Assembly: GCA_964403075.1 (NCBI GenBank)
Contig: CAYOEV010000018.1
Location: 1-48,870 of the forward strand
Direction: 5' to 3'
DNA: 48,870 nt
Source of the DNA: CAYOEV01 sp964403075
Lineage (GTDB): Bacteria > Bacteroidota > Bacteroidia > Cytophagales > Cyclobacteriaceae
In this document: in pieces, positions 1-9,200 of the stretch
How the letters are laid out: each line of letters begins with the position of its first letter
How positions within the stretch are numbered: the first letter of the stretch is position 1
Made by a program: the position numbers and the translations under genes
Notes under the pieces: model-generated
What the model was told of the DNA's origin: nothing
Databases searched by the model: none
The model's input: the letters and a program-made list of their open reading frames with translations, nothing else

Positions 1-42
1 TTAGGGTAGTGGGGGCCGCTGGCTCGAATCCAGTCATCCCGA
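1..42 (+). tRNA. tRNA 3' half, probably tRNA-Pro (5' end outside window)
   Basis: The first 42 bases fold as the end of a tRNA. Bases 18-22 (GCTGG) and 30-34 (CCAGT) form the T stem around the loop CTCGAAT. Bases 35-41 (CATCCCG) fit an acceptor 3' strand, with A42 as discriminator. CCA is not encoded. With a normal 5-base variable loop (13-17), the anticodon loop is bases 1-7 (TTAGGGT). This reads as anticodon AGG with G37, which points to proline, as does the implied CGGGATG acceptor. The 5' half is missing, so identity is inferred. Confidence 0.7.
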
Positions 43-131
43 CACATTTAACAGCGTAGGATGTTGGACAGGGTTTTTCCATCCATGAAGGCTTGAAGAT
101 TTGATCCAACTTGCGCACACAGGAAGGAGGC

Positions 132-350
132 ATGTGTGACAACTGCTTTTATGAGGAGATTGATGCTTTTAGCACCGAAGAGCAGTGGCTGGCCGTTGAT
201 GCCATACTTTCGGATCGGCTTAGGAAGGGGAGTTATAGATGGGTTGAAAACAGAGAGAGGGAAACCTTGTACATCTGTGCGAAGTGTAGCGACCATTGGT
301 TAATCAGTGACCCGGATGGTACGTGGAGAGGTTATTTGCGGGTACATTAA
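132..350 (+). CDS. small CxxC zinc-ribbon-like protein of unknown function
   Basis: This frame encodes about 72 residues from the ATG at 132; a TTG at 111 would add seven. It begins MCDNC and later has CAKC, so two CxxC pairs could bind one zinc. Acidic and aromatic residues lie between them, followed by the stretch WLISDPDGTWRGY. Small proteins with the pattern C-x2-C...W-L-x2-PD-x2-WRGY seem familiar to me from Bacteroidota, but I cannot name the family or a function. A purine-rich stretch (AGGAAGGAGG, 121-130) sits directly before the ATG, too close for ordinary Shine-Dalgarno spacing. It may suit an internal or slightly later start. The gene stands alone just after a tRNA. Confidence 0.55.
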   Translation: MCDNCFYEEIDAFSTEEQWLAVDAILSDRLRKGSYRWVENRERETLYICAKCSDHWLISDPDGTWRGYLRVH

Positions 351-851
351 TTACAAGGTATCAAATAATCATTCAGCGCTTCTATTGGGGGTTTGCAGTA
401 ATTGTGTTGTAAAGCACGGATGTACCGCCTTCCATAGATTCATTCGTTACTTGGAGATCGTTGGTAGGCATCATGAATTGAAGGGGGCGTTTTCGAAGCA
501 TTGCGGTGGATGCTTGTTGCAAACAAACTGGTCAGCGGCCTTTCTGGAGCAAACCATGAGGATGGGTCGATGGGATGCGAAGAGAGATTCTTTTCAGCGT
601 CACCTGATGCGATTAAAGATTTGGTTTTGCCGCTCGTATTTTTGGACCATACATGGGGGCACCAGCCCTGATTGACTATCGCTGTTCCTGACGTTGGTCT
701 ATTATTGTAAATAACCACTCGTCAAAGGGATGAGTTGCTGGTTCTTCATGGATTTTAATCTGAATTGTCAAATAGCTTTTTTGTTGGTGTCGGGGGTCTA
801 CTTGAGCGGGTGAGTTGGCCTATTGCTTGCCATTGATCTTAAGTTTTTAGG
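351..851. other. about 500 bases with no supported gene
   Basis: Open frames of about 90-120 codons exist on both strands here. None has a recognisable motif, a sensible start context or a biased composition. I see no clear terminator, repeat or RNA fold. Its position next to a tRNA and a lone small gene would suit an old insertion or decay site, which is inference only. Confidence 0.4.
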
Positions 852-1919
852 TTAAAATAAGTGGAATGCCATCTCCCGGCCTGAAGTAATGCCCCCTTCC
901 CACTCAAAGGCATGGTGCAGTCGATTGCCACTAAGGTCCTCCATGTTCGGATGAATTTTCCATTTCCAGGGTTGCTGCGTCCAGGCCACTTCTGGAATAA
1001 AGGACAGGCCATCACCATCTAAGGTCCAGTTACCTGCGATGATTTCACCTTGACGGTCGAGCACAACAGTGTAGCGCTGTATTAAAAAAGGGTCGAGCAA
1101 TCGATCCACCTGTAGGCGCAAAGGTTCAAGGCTGTTCAATGGTACCGGGGAGGCAGCGATGGTCATGCCTTTTAATGGTTCGCGAATCGCCGGAGTGATG
1201 GTGTAATAATGGTTTTTTTGGTTTTCCAGTGTAGAACCCGACAATGTTGACCAGCCTTCCGAGACGATTAATTCCACCTGGTCGCCTGTTTTAAAAACGG
1301 CGCCTAGGGTAGCTAACGGACTCACCCCGCGTTTGATGCGGCCTGGATGAACAAGCAAAGTCAGTCTGGTTCGATCCCGGTTCCAAAGATGTTCAGCAAT
1401 TTCTACCCAAGGTTCTTGAACCACGTGATTGTTTACTGTCAAGCGAAGGAAGTCGTAAGGATTAGCGAATCCCATTGGTTGATTGAAGGACAAATAAAAA
1501 CGCAAGTGGTTGGCCGGAAGCTGCCCCGCAGCAGGCCAAAGATTTACTTCGACGGGCTTGCGCTTCTTGATTTGAAATTGATGACTGGATGTAAAGGTGT
1601 CATTTTCGACGATCAGCAATGCCTGATATCGCATATCAGGGTCTGGTGGGAATGCAGGGATAAAGAAGAGGGAATCTCGTGATAGATGATACTTGCCGGC
1701 CATTTTTGGCCCTTTGGCGGGCGTTTTCAGGTAAAATTGGTCTGCCCAATTGGTATTGGTTGACAGAGGTTTAGCAATGCCCACCGAACCGAAGTTCTTC
1801 GAAGATGTGTCGTCCACCCAACGGAAAGTCTGGGCCCATAAGGGTAAATGAAGAAAAAGGGTAAGCACAACCATGCTTACCCCCTGTTTGGATGAAAGAA
1901 AAATCAATTGATAAGCCAT
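852..1919 (-). CDS. exported Ig-like (Big_5/SbsA-type) domain protein
   Basis: This is a 355-residue protein of unknown function. The N-terminus has a Lys at 11, a hydrophobic run at about 16-27 and a likely signal-peptidase site after WAQ, so export is expected. The middle part contains the segment LPANHLRFYLSFNQPM, typical of bacterial Ig-like SbsA/Big_5 domains, and later a RTRLTLLVHPGRIKRGV stretch that often accompanies it. The C-terminal part looks like a second, similar sandwich. The ATG at 1919 overlaps the upstream gene's stop by 16 bases, so the two are probably co-transcribed and translationally coupled. An internal ATG at 1874 would leave no basic n-region. A structural or binding role at the cell surface is inferred; no catalytic site is visible. 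Confidence 0.75.
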   Translation of the reverse strand: MAYQLIFLSSKQGVSMVVLTLFLHLPLWAQTFRWVDDTSSKNFGSVGIAKPLSTNTNWADQFYLKTPAKGPKMAGKYHLSRDSLFFIPAFPPDPDMRYQALLIVENDTFTSSHQFQIKKRKPVEVNLWPAAGQLPANHLRFYLSFNQPMGFANPYDFLRLTVNNHVVQEPWVEIAEHLWNRDRTRLTLLVHPGRIKRGVSPLATLGAVFKTGDQVELIVSEGWSTLSGSTLENQKNHYYTITPAIREPLKGMTIAASPVPLNSLEPLRLQVDRLLDPFLIQRYTVVLDRQGEIIAGNWTLDGDGLSFIPEVAWTQQPWKWKIHPNMEDLSGNRLHHAFEWEGGITSGREMAFHLF

Positions 1920-3025
1920 CCCTTATTTAAGGAGATCAATGCCAATTGTCCGCCGGGCATTCGTTGGGTGGCCAACAAATATTTATCATTGAAGTCTTCA
2001 AGTTCTTGCACGCCCGCTCCACTTTTCGGTGTGTACCGCACGCCCGCCAAATAGCTTGTGACTTTTGTTTGAATATCCCCTTCAAAGTTGGCAACATCCT
2101 CAGGATCAAATACCAATAATGGCAGTTGGCTGTTGGACATAAGAATCAAATTTTTGCCTTTCAGTTGGTAAGACACCATGTCTAGCGGGTAATTGCCCGA
2201 ACCAAATTCAGCCACGGTGCGGCCTTTAACATGACCTGCTTTTTCGATGGCCTTTGGTTCAAAGGTCACCAGCGGCGTGCACAGGTAGGCGGCCAACATC
2301 ATTTCCTTGTCGTCTGTACCATAAGGCAGGAAGGCACGAATGGGCGCATGGGTTTCCCACTTACCATGGGCACCATGGTAAATTTCCAGAGAATTGGCTA
2401 GAGGCGATCCTTTGAATGGATAATCGGCCACCCACAGGGCAGCCTTGAATTCTTCGTTTGACAAACCTGAGATATAAAGTTTGCCATTTTTGCAATCGAG
2501 ATCGGTAATGGCATCTACGCGATTTTCTACACCTTCTTTCCAGCGGTGATAGCCTTCTTTGATTGAATTGGGTAACGTCAGGGAGGTGAATGAAACATTA
2601 CTCAGGTCCACCAGAGAGAATTCACCTGTGGGGGTGATTTTGACCAGAGTCTGAGCGGGGGCCAGGTCATTGGGTAAATGCCACTTGGAGGTCCATTGAG
2701 CGCGCCCTCTGGATACGCTCAGGTAGATGTTTTTAGAAAGCGGGTTAACGGCCATGTCGTGGATCAGAATGTTGCTTTCAGAGGTACCCAGCAGGGCGCC
2801 GACCTGCAATTCTAGATTGCCCACACTCAGCGCTTCGCTGAAATCACTGATTTGCGCGTCAGAAAGGTCTACGGCGTAAACCTTACCTGCCAGTGCATCA
2901 CCAATCAAAATTCGACCGTCGTTGGCGAATGTCAAGGCGCTGATAGATTCGAGAACCAGCGAATCTTTCTGGGCAAATGTCACGAGGCCAGTCAAAAGGA
3001 ACAGGAAGCTGAATAAGCGTGTCAT
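1904..3025 (-). CDS. exported beta-propeller-like protein, function unknown
   Basis: This 373-residue protein has a clear signal peptide (hydrophobic run at 5-17, cleavage near FAQ). Short repeated segments of the type 'alanine-leucine, feature, D-G-K-I/Y-I' recur, for example ISALTFANDGRILIGDALAG, DAITDLDCKNGKLYISGLS and MVSYQLKGKNLILMSNS. This pattern fits the blades of an NHL- or YVTN-like propeller. No catalytic residues stand out. It is the first gene of a reverse-strand pair with the Ig-like protein, overlapping it by 16 bases. A TAATTTGA sequence about 25 bases upstream resembles a Bacteroidota -7 box with one deviation. The pairing suggests a joint periplasmic or surface task that I cannot specify. 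Confidence 0.75.
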   Translation of the reverse strand: MTRLFSFLFLLTGLVTFAQKDSLVLESISALTFANDGRILIGDALAGKVYAVDLSDAQISDFSEALSVGNLELQVGALLGTSESNILIHDMAVNPLSKNIYLSVSRGRAQWTSKWHLPNDLAPAQTLVKITPTGEFSLVDLSNVSFTSLTLPNSIKEGYHRWKEGVENRVDAITDLDCKNGKLYISGLSNEEFKAALWVADYPFKGSPLANSLEIYHGAHGKWETHAPIRAFLPYGTDDKEMMLAAYLCTPLVTFEPKAIEKAGHVKGRTVAEFGSGNYPLDMVSYQLKGKNLILMSNSQLPLLVFDPEDVANFEGDIQTKVTSYLAGVRYTPKSGAGVQELEDFNDKYLLATQRMPGGQLALISLNKGWLIN

Positions 3026-3118
3026 AGTTGTTGGGTTATTGCCACCTCAAATTAACGTGAAAAAACATAATCAGTTGATCTGCGGAGTCTGAAACTCTTT
3101 TTTCCTTTATCGAATGGC

Positions 3119-3126
3119 TAATTTTG
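3119..3126 (+). promoter_or_regulatory. candidate Bacteroidota -7 box (TAATTTTG)
   Basis: TAATTTTG matches the Bacteroidota -7 consensus TAnnTTTG exactly. It ends only 7 bases before the ATG of the WG-repeat gene, so the transcript would be nearly leaderless. No convincing -33 TTTG lies 19-21 bases upstream. Confidence 0.5.
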
Positions 3127-3133
3127 TAGGCGA

Positions 3134-5698
3134 ATGACGAAGAACGGGTGTTTTCTGTTGGTGTTGGTTGTCGGTATGCTGCTGGTGCCTTTGTCGGGTT
3201 GGACCAACGATTTGAAAAAAATCAGACGGGCGATTGACAAGGCGGACTATGAGAAGGCATTTGAGACCATTCATGTGGCCATTGCTGAACAGCACATCAA
3301 CCCTGGGGCCAGATATTACGCATCGATGCTCTATTTTGATTCTACCAATAGTTTTTACAACCTCGATTCCGCCAGCATTTATGCGCAACAGGCGGTAGAA
3401 GACTTTGATAGCGTTACCCAGGATATGCTGGACGATCTTGAGAAGGTAGGTTTGAATTACAATATTATTCTGGAGCATCGGCAGCAGGTAGCGACCAGGG
3501 CATATCGACAGACGGCTGCCGATGGGTCTTTGGAGGCATGGTCTGTTTACGTCGACAATTTCTCCTTTTCGGATCAGTGGGCGCGTGCCGTGGTCATAAG
3601 GGACAGCCTGGCGTTTGATCTTTCAAGCCGGGCACATACTGAAGCGGCCTACAAAGATTACCTGAGTACCTACCCCAATGCAATGTACCGGAAGAAGGCA
3701 CAGTTGCAGTACGATCGATTACTGGTACAGCGCTTGTTCAAACGCCGTGAGACAGACAGTCTGCGTGTTTTCGTGCGGTCGAGAACCGATAGTGATTACT
3801 TGTCTGAGGCGCACCAGTCATTGTTTCGGCTGAGCTGGTTAGATGGAAAACCTCATACGCTCCGGCAATTTCTTGAAATGTATTCACCTCCTGACCGGGA
3901 GATTTACCTGGATTTATGGTATTACTTGGTGAAAGAATCCGACAACCTTTCGCTGGAATTATTCAACCAGCATCCCAGGCGTGATTCCTTGTTGCGCGTG
4001 TACGAAACGGATTTAGCTTTCTGGTTTCCTGTGGTGGAAGAGGGTAAAATAGCGTTGTTCAACGTCACTGGGGGTCGTACCTCATGGTACCTCGATGAGC
4101 TCTACGACGACACTTGTGATGGACTGGAGCGGCAATGGGTGTTCGGACGTAAAAACGACGCGGGGGTTGTTTATGCACTGAATGGAAATATATTGTTCAA
4201 TGCAGTGGAAGAGGCGCATCCAGTAGCACCTGGTGTCATTGATCTGGTTCAAAACGGACGTAGAAAACTGATGCATGTGGCAGGGTGGGAATTAGCCACC
4301 GACTATGACTCCGTGGCCTTGGTGGGCAATCATTATTTTGCTTTATGGAAAGGGGCAAAAGCAGCCTTGTACAGTCCGTTGGGTGTACCCCTTACGCGGC
4401 ATCGCTTTGAAAAGGTAACTGCTGTAGATCGTTTTCTGGTGTTGGAGGATGACGGTGTTCAACTCGCTACCAGCTTTACAGCCGTCATTGACGCATTCCC
4501 TTTCCAATCCATACCCATGGAGGAAGTGGAGGACCATGAATATTACTCCGGTATTGGCATCCTACTTTACCGAGAGGGTCGGGAGGCATTATTTGCTGCC
4601 GACATGTCGCCCATCGTCGACTGGGGTGCGCACGAAATATTTCCGGACAAACGCAATGGTTACCTTAAATCAGAAAAGGGGTACGCCTTCATCAATCAGA
4701 CCGGCACTAGTCCTTATTTAAATGTCAATGAGGGTTTCATTATCCAACGTCTGAGAACACCGGAATGGAAGCTTACCTCTACCCTCTACGACTGGGAAAT
4801 GCTTACCACAGACAGCCTGAAACTCATCAATCGCGCAGCCGTTTATGTCACAGCCCCTACCAGGGAGCTGGTCTTTCAAAACCGAAAGGTGGTTTCAGTT
4901 CAACCGGAGGAAGTCCCATCTGACCTACAAATCCAGGAGCCTTATGTGCTATTGAAGCGAAGCGATGGTTTGCGTCTGATAAGTCCGATGGGTCAGGAGG
5001 TAATCAATGGGCCGTTTGATCAGTTGACTCCGGTTCATGACAGTTTGTTTCTCGTGAAAACATCGGGCAAGTACGGTGTTCTAGATAAAAACGGGAAGGC
5101 CTTGGTAGATACAGCGTATGATTTTATAAAGGAGGAGGAGGGCATGCTGAGTCTGTTAAAAAAAGGAGAACTTGGGTCATTGGATCTAACCAACGGGGTG
5201 CGTATTCCCTGCAACTACGACGGAGAGGTTGTGCGCTTAATGAAGGGATTCTATAAAACTAGAGAAAATCAACGGGCCGGTCTTTTGAATGCCCAAAATG
5301 AAGTGGTCGTTCAGTTTGATTATGACGATATTTTCTATTGGAATGATTCGTTGGTTTGGGCTAAAAAACAGGATAACTTTGATTTACTCGGTATACGTGA
5401 TGGAAAGTCCTACCGTCAAGTAACCCTATTTGAGCCCTTCATTTCAGGGGAGGAGGAAATAGCCATTTTTTATGGGGTTAGGGGTTACGGACTTATCGGG
5501 GATCAATCTGGCGTGATTGCTGCACCCGACTTCTCTGACATCCGATTGTTGGGTACGCCAGAAAAGGGTGTCATCTACGCTGAGCAGCGGCTGCCGCAAG
5601 CGGAATTCTACGTGATCACTTTTTTCAATCTCCGGGGCAAGAAGATTCATTCTATGGCAATTCGGAACCAGGATTATGAAAAACTGGCCTGTGATTAA
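3134..5698 (+). CDS. exported TPR-like and WG-repeat protein
   Basis: This is an 854-residue protein with a signal peptide (hydrophobic run at about 6-22, cleavage near SGWTND). Residues ~27-270 are helical and TPR-like, with blocks such as IRRAIDKADYEKAFETIHVA and ASIYAQQAVEDF. From about residue 300 onward come WG-type repeats, for example GKYGVLDKNGKALVDTAYDFI followed by related blocks with conserved G and Y/F. WG repeats are beta-rich units common in Bacteroidota and thought to mediate binding. No enzyme domain is apparent. The gene stands alone, divergent from the propeller gene. A second WG-repeat gene lies at 32690-34882. The role is unknown; an envelope scaffold or ligand-binding function is inference. 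Confidence 0.85.
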   Translation: MTKNGCFLLVLVVGMLLVPLSGWTNDLKKIRRAIDKADYEKAFETIHVAIAEQHINPGARYYASMLYFDSTNSFYNLDSASIYAQQAVEDFDSVTQDMLDDLEKVGLNYNIILEHRQQVATRAYRQTAADGSLEAWSVYVDNFSFSDQWARAVVIRDSLAFDLSSRAHTEAAYKDYLSTYPNAMYRKKAQLQYDRLLVQRLFKRRETDSLRVFVRSRTDSDYLSEAHQSLFRLSWLDGKPHTLRQFLEMYSPPDREIYLDLWYYLVKESDNLSLELFNQHPRRDSLLRVYETDLAFWFPVVEEGKIALFNVTGGRTSWYLDELYDDTCDGLERQWVFGRKNDAGVVYALNGNILFNAVEEAHPVAPGVIDLVQNGRRKLMHVAGWELATDYDSVALVGNHYFALWKGAKAALYSPLGVPLTRHRFEKVTAVDRFLVLEDDGVQLATSFTAVIDAFPFQSIPMEEVEDHEYYSGIGILLYREGREALFAADMSPIVDWGAHEIFPDKRNGYLKSEKGYAFINQTGTSPYLNVNEGFIIQRLRTPEWKLTSTLYDWEMLTTDSLKLINRAAVYVTAPTRELVFQNRKVVSVQPEEVPSDLQIQEPYVLLKRSDGLRLISPMGQEVINGPFDQLTPVHDSLFLVKTSGKYGVLDKNGKALVDTAYDFIKEEEGMLSLLKKGELGSLDLTNGVRIPCNYDGEVVRLMKGFYKTRENQRAGLLNAQNEVVVQFDYDDIFYWNDSLVWAKKQDNFDLLGIRDGKSYRQVTLFEPFISGEEEIAIFYGVRGYGLIGDQSGVIAAPDFSDIRLLGTPEKGVIYAEQRLPQAEFYVITFFNLRGKKIHSMAIRNQDYEKLACD

Positions 5699-5725
5699 TG
5701 ATTACTAAATCGTACATTGCTGACA

Positions 5726-5965
5726 ATGAGCCCAATCGATTACATGGAGTTGGATTTGGACGATCAGGTAAAATACGTTTATCAGAACGGGGAATTTGTA
5801 ATGGACATCCGTTACTATGCCTACAAGATAAACCTCTACAGGTTGCATGACTATTTGGTAGAAGTTTTTTACAACCACCTGAGCGACGAAATCGAAAAAG
5901 TGATGCCTTTGAATAAGGATTCATCCCGAATGAAGTTCTATCTCGATCAGATTCAAATTTCCTGA
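5726..5965 (+). CDS. small conserved-looking protein of unknown function
   Basis: This is a 79-residue protein from the ATG at 5726; a second ATG at 5744 is possible, and a TTG at 5717 is less likely. It has no signal peptide or membrane segment. The central part, YYAYKINLYRLHDYLVEVFYN, resembles a family of short cytosolic Bacteroidota proteins with the core 'INLY-x2-x-D-F/Y-VEV-W/F-YN' that I recall but cannot name. Those are usually about 80-90 residues, so this one seems complete. It lies 27 bases after the WG-repeat gene. An open frame without a normal start follows it immediately in the -1 frame (5917-6198). Confidence 0.7.
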   Translation: MSPIDYMELDLDDQVKYVYQNGEFVMDIRYYAYKINLYRLHDYLVEVFYNHLSDEIEKVMPLNKDSSRMKFYLDQIQIS

Positions 5966-6198
5966 AAGTCATTCACGGTCACCTGATATCCATAGAGGGC
6001 TTAATAGAAATCATCGACTTTTTCAGATCTAAAGACTATTTGTTTGGCCCCCACCATAAAGAGATTGGTAAATGGCAGCGTCAGCCGTTTTTAAACTTTC
6101 GGCGTGAGCTGATTTCAGGTGTACCATCCTTTAGCCAGGACGGCCTGTTAATTCCAGGTCCAGCGTTTTGGCGGAGCGATTCTGTCATAAATGTCTAA
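5917..6198 (+). other. start-less open frame, possible small gene or frameshifted extension
   Basis: Frame 1 is open from the TAA at 5914-5916 to the TAA at 6196-6198, with no ATG, GTG or TTG near its start. From about 5959 it reads like a protein: FLKVIHGHLISIEGLIEIID, then a segment with FGPHHKEIGKWQRQP, and the ending GLLIPGPAFWRSDSVINV. It overlaps the end of the small gene at 5726-5965 and is in the -1 frame relative to it. It could be a gene using ATT (5971) or CTG (5962 or 5983), a -1 frameshifted C-terminus, or a decayed gene. No classical slippery heptamer is present at the junction. Confidence 0.4.
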
Positions 6199-6205
6199 AG
6201 GTATT

Positions 6206-9200
6206 TTATGGCTTTACATTAATCCATTTTCCTGACGTTCGGCCTACCAAGCTTGCATCATACATGGCTTCACCCACCACAGCTGGTAAATAATATTTTC
6301 CCGCGTAGGTAGCGGTTAACTTAACGGTAAAAGTTTTGCTTGCCCCTCTCTCTAGGTCAAAGTAGGTATATATGCGATCGTCTCGGATGTCCTGGTAGTC
6401 AAAGCCGGCGGTCTCATAATTGTCATTGTTCAGGCGTTCATTCTCAATCTCCCATCCGGACGGGACGATATGGCTCAGCGCGATATCGCTGATGGCACCT
6501 GTTGGGTTTTGGTTGGTCACTGTTACCAGGGCTTCAAAGCTTGTACCCTGTGGAATAGCGGTTACGTCAAGAGTAGATCCATTGTTATTCCTGTAGGCTA
6601 CTGATACGTCCAATCCCGATGAGGTGGCCGATTCGTTGCCCGGCATAGGGGTCCCCCGTGTAGTCAAAGTCACATAGAGCCGTCCTTTGCCATTGTTTTT
6701 AATAGTGAGGGAAGGATCCTGAACATTTGTTGACAGTGATTCTTGTTGGATGGGGAAAGATGTTTGCCAGTCGTTGGATGAACCAGCGTAGGTAACCCGG
6801 GCGTTCATAGATGCATCTTTGGCCTGGCTTTCTAAAAATTTACTCGCTGCCAACAGGCAGTAGGCTGTGGTTTGGGTGCTCATCCAATTGTCGGTCGACA
6901 ATTTTTCAGCCAATGATCGAAAGAGTTGAAAAGCCGCGTCTTGGTTATCGAGCATGACGTAGGTCTCTAATAACATGGCCAGATCACGTGTAGGAGAACC
7001 GTACGTGTAGCGGTAACTATAGGTCGGTGGGGTTTGATCCACTTGCTGGAGCAGTTGATTGGAGACACCAAAACGCCCGATGAGTGCGTATGCGGCTGCC
7101 AATCGCCATTGGCTTGTGGTAGACAGGCCACTCATTCCCATCATGCGGTTCATGCTGCTGGTAGCCGAATTCCCAGTTAGCGCCAATGTAAACAGCCTGT
7201 AGGCCTGAATCAGATCATCATTATAATTGGTACTTTTCTTAGCCCATGACTTGGCCTGGCGGTCCTGATATTTAGCCAGTTGTTTCATCAGCGCCTTGTC
7301 CACGTAATATCCTTTGTTGGAAGCTTCTATCAGAAAATGGTAGCCATAACTGGTACCCCAAGCGTCAGCATCGCTGCTACCCGGCCAGTAAGCCAGTCCG
7401 CCATCAGCCGTCTGGAACTTGGCCAAACGTTGAATGCCGGCATTGACATTTTCCTCAATTTTTACTTGTTCTTTCCGCGTAAGTTCCATCACATCACTGA
7501 GGTACAATTGAGGAAATACAGAAGAAGTGGTTTGTTCAATACAGCCGTGCGGAAATCGGAGGAGATATTCCATTCGCTTACCCAGGTTGATAGAGGGTAC
7601 CGTTGCTATTTCCAGTAGGGCTTCATTGGTGCCGGGCAATCCAAACAGGGCCAAACGGCCATTAAAACTTTGTCCTGGTTCTACAACTTGTGTGAGGGTA
7701 CGTGTTTCCGGCGGATTGGGTGCGCGATTTTCCAGATTGATGGTGTGGTTGGCCGTGAGGTTTCCTGATTTGGCTGTGATGATCACCTTGCCCTTACCTA
7801 TTTCTTCGGCGACTTCCAGGTTATATGATAAGGTGTTGGTGGCCTTATTTAAGCGTACCGACTGGCTGGCTCCGGAAGCCAGTTTGAGTACGCCTTCTAC
7901 CTTTATGGTCACTTGCGCATTTTGTAGCTCTTCCCTGTATTTGAAAACGTTTACCGGTAATGATAGCTTTTCTCCCGGTCCCGTAACCCTGGGTAGGGTG
8001 CCCAGCACCATTAATGGTTGTACGACCCGTGTGGCCTGTTCAGCCTGGCCATAGGCACCTTCATGTCCGGCAATGAGCATGGTACGAACTGAGCCAATGT
8101 ATTGCGGCATGGTAAAGGAGTGCTTATTCGTACCCCCTTTGCCCAGATAGAATGGGCCTAAAAACTGAACCACGGGTTCGAACCTATTATCGCTTTTCTT
8201 GTCTTCATCCTTGAACTCTTCCCCGCCGCCACCAATTGAGAGTAGCCGTTCGAGCCGTCCCCCATAGGCCCCGATAACGTCATCGTAAATGTCCCAGCTT
8301 TTTACGCCAATGGCTTCACGTTTGAAGAAATGCGACCAGGGATCCGGTGTTTCAAAATTAGTAATGTCCAGCAAGCCTTCGTCTACCACAGCCAGTGTGT
8401 AAGTCATGGGTTTGCCGGATGTTTCGCTTACTTTAATGTCTACCTTTTTGCCTGGAGTAAGCGCCTGCTCCATATTAATTTTTGGCTGTAGGATTGTTTC
8501 TTTATCGTAGACCTTGATAGGCACGATTCCATACAACCTGATGGGCAAGTCGTTGCCAGTAGCAGCATGTGGCTGCAAGAGGGTGACATGTAAGTAAATG
8601 TTGGGTGCCATTTCCGGTTTGGCATCAAGGGTAAAAGTGGATTTACCTGCCTTGGTATCTATCCAGAAGGATTCCAAAACGCGGCTTCCATTTTCTACGC
8701 TTACCAATGCCTTCCCTTTGCTGCTACCTGGAATGGTAACTTCAATTTTATCAGCTACAGCATATTCCTTTTTATCCACAGATACCTGAAGGTAGGACGC
8801 GCCGAATCCATCTCGCGTCTCATCGGCCCAACCTGGCCAGTCGATGTAGAAGGTTTTACTGGAGCTATGCCCCGAAACGGGATCTTTGATGATGGCCAGA
8901 TATCGACCCCAATTTGGCTTATTGATTTGGAAATTTACCTGGCCTTTACCGCTATTGACATTGAAAGTTTTTTGGATCACCGGCGTTCGGTTGCTGCTTG
9001 ACAGATAGTTAAGGTTGTAATCTTGTGATTGATCCCACCACCAACGCCAATCCAGTTTGTACAACGTGAGTTCAACTCCGGATCGCGACACCTTTTTACC
9101 CTCGCCGTTGAGAACCACCGCATCGATCCGTTGTGGTCTGTCGGTCTGAAGAAAACCCCGGGCGTCACCCTCGGGAAGCTTTAGGCCTACATAAGATGCA

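Noticed and set aside
1..42. Reading the tRNA half as a long-variable-arm tRNA (Ser, Leu or Tyr)
   Set aside because: The apparent variable stem AGTGG/CCGCT would use bases needed for the T stem; the short-variable-arm fold is consistent.
307..675. 122-codon forward open frame after the small CxxC gene
   Set aside because: It overlaps the CxxC gene in another frame, has no recognisable motif, and its composition (scattered Cys, His, Trp) looks like random translation.
5950..5970. Programmed -1 frameshift between the small gene and the start-less frame
   Set aside because: No X-XXY-YYZ slippery heptamer or downstream stem-loop is visible; kept only as an alternative explanation.
7527..8054. 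175-codon forward open frame opposite the alpha-2-macroglobulin thioester region
   Set aside because: Antisense to the conserved CIEQ region; no motif or start signal.
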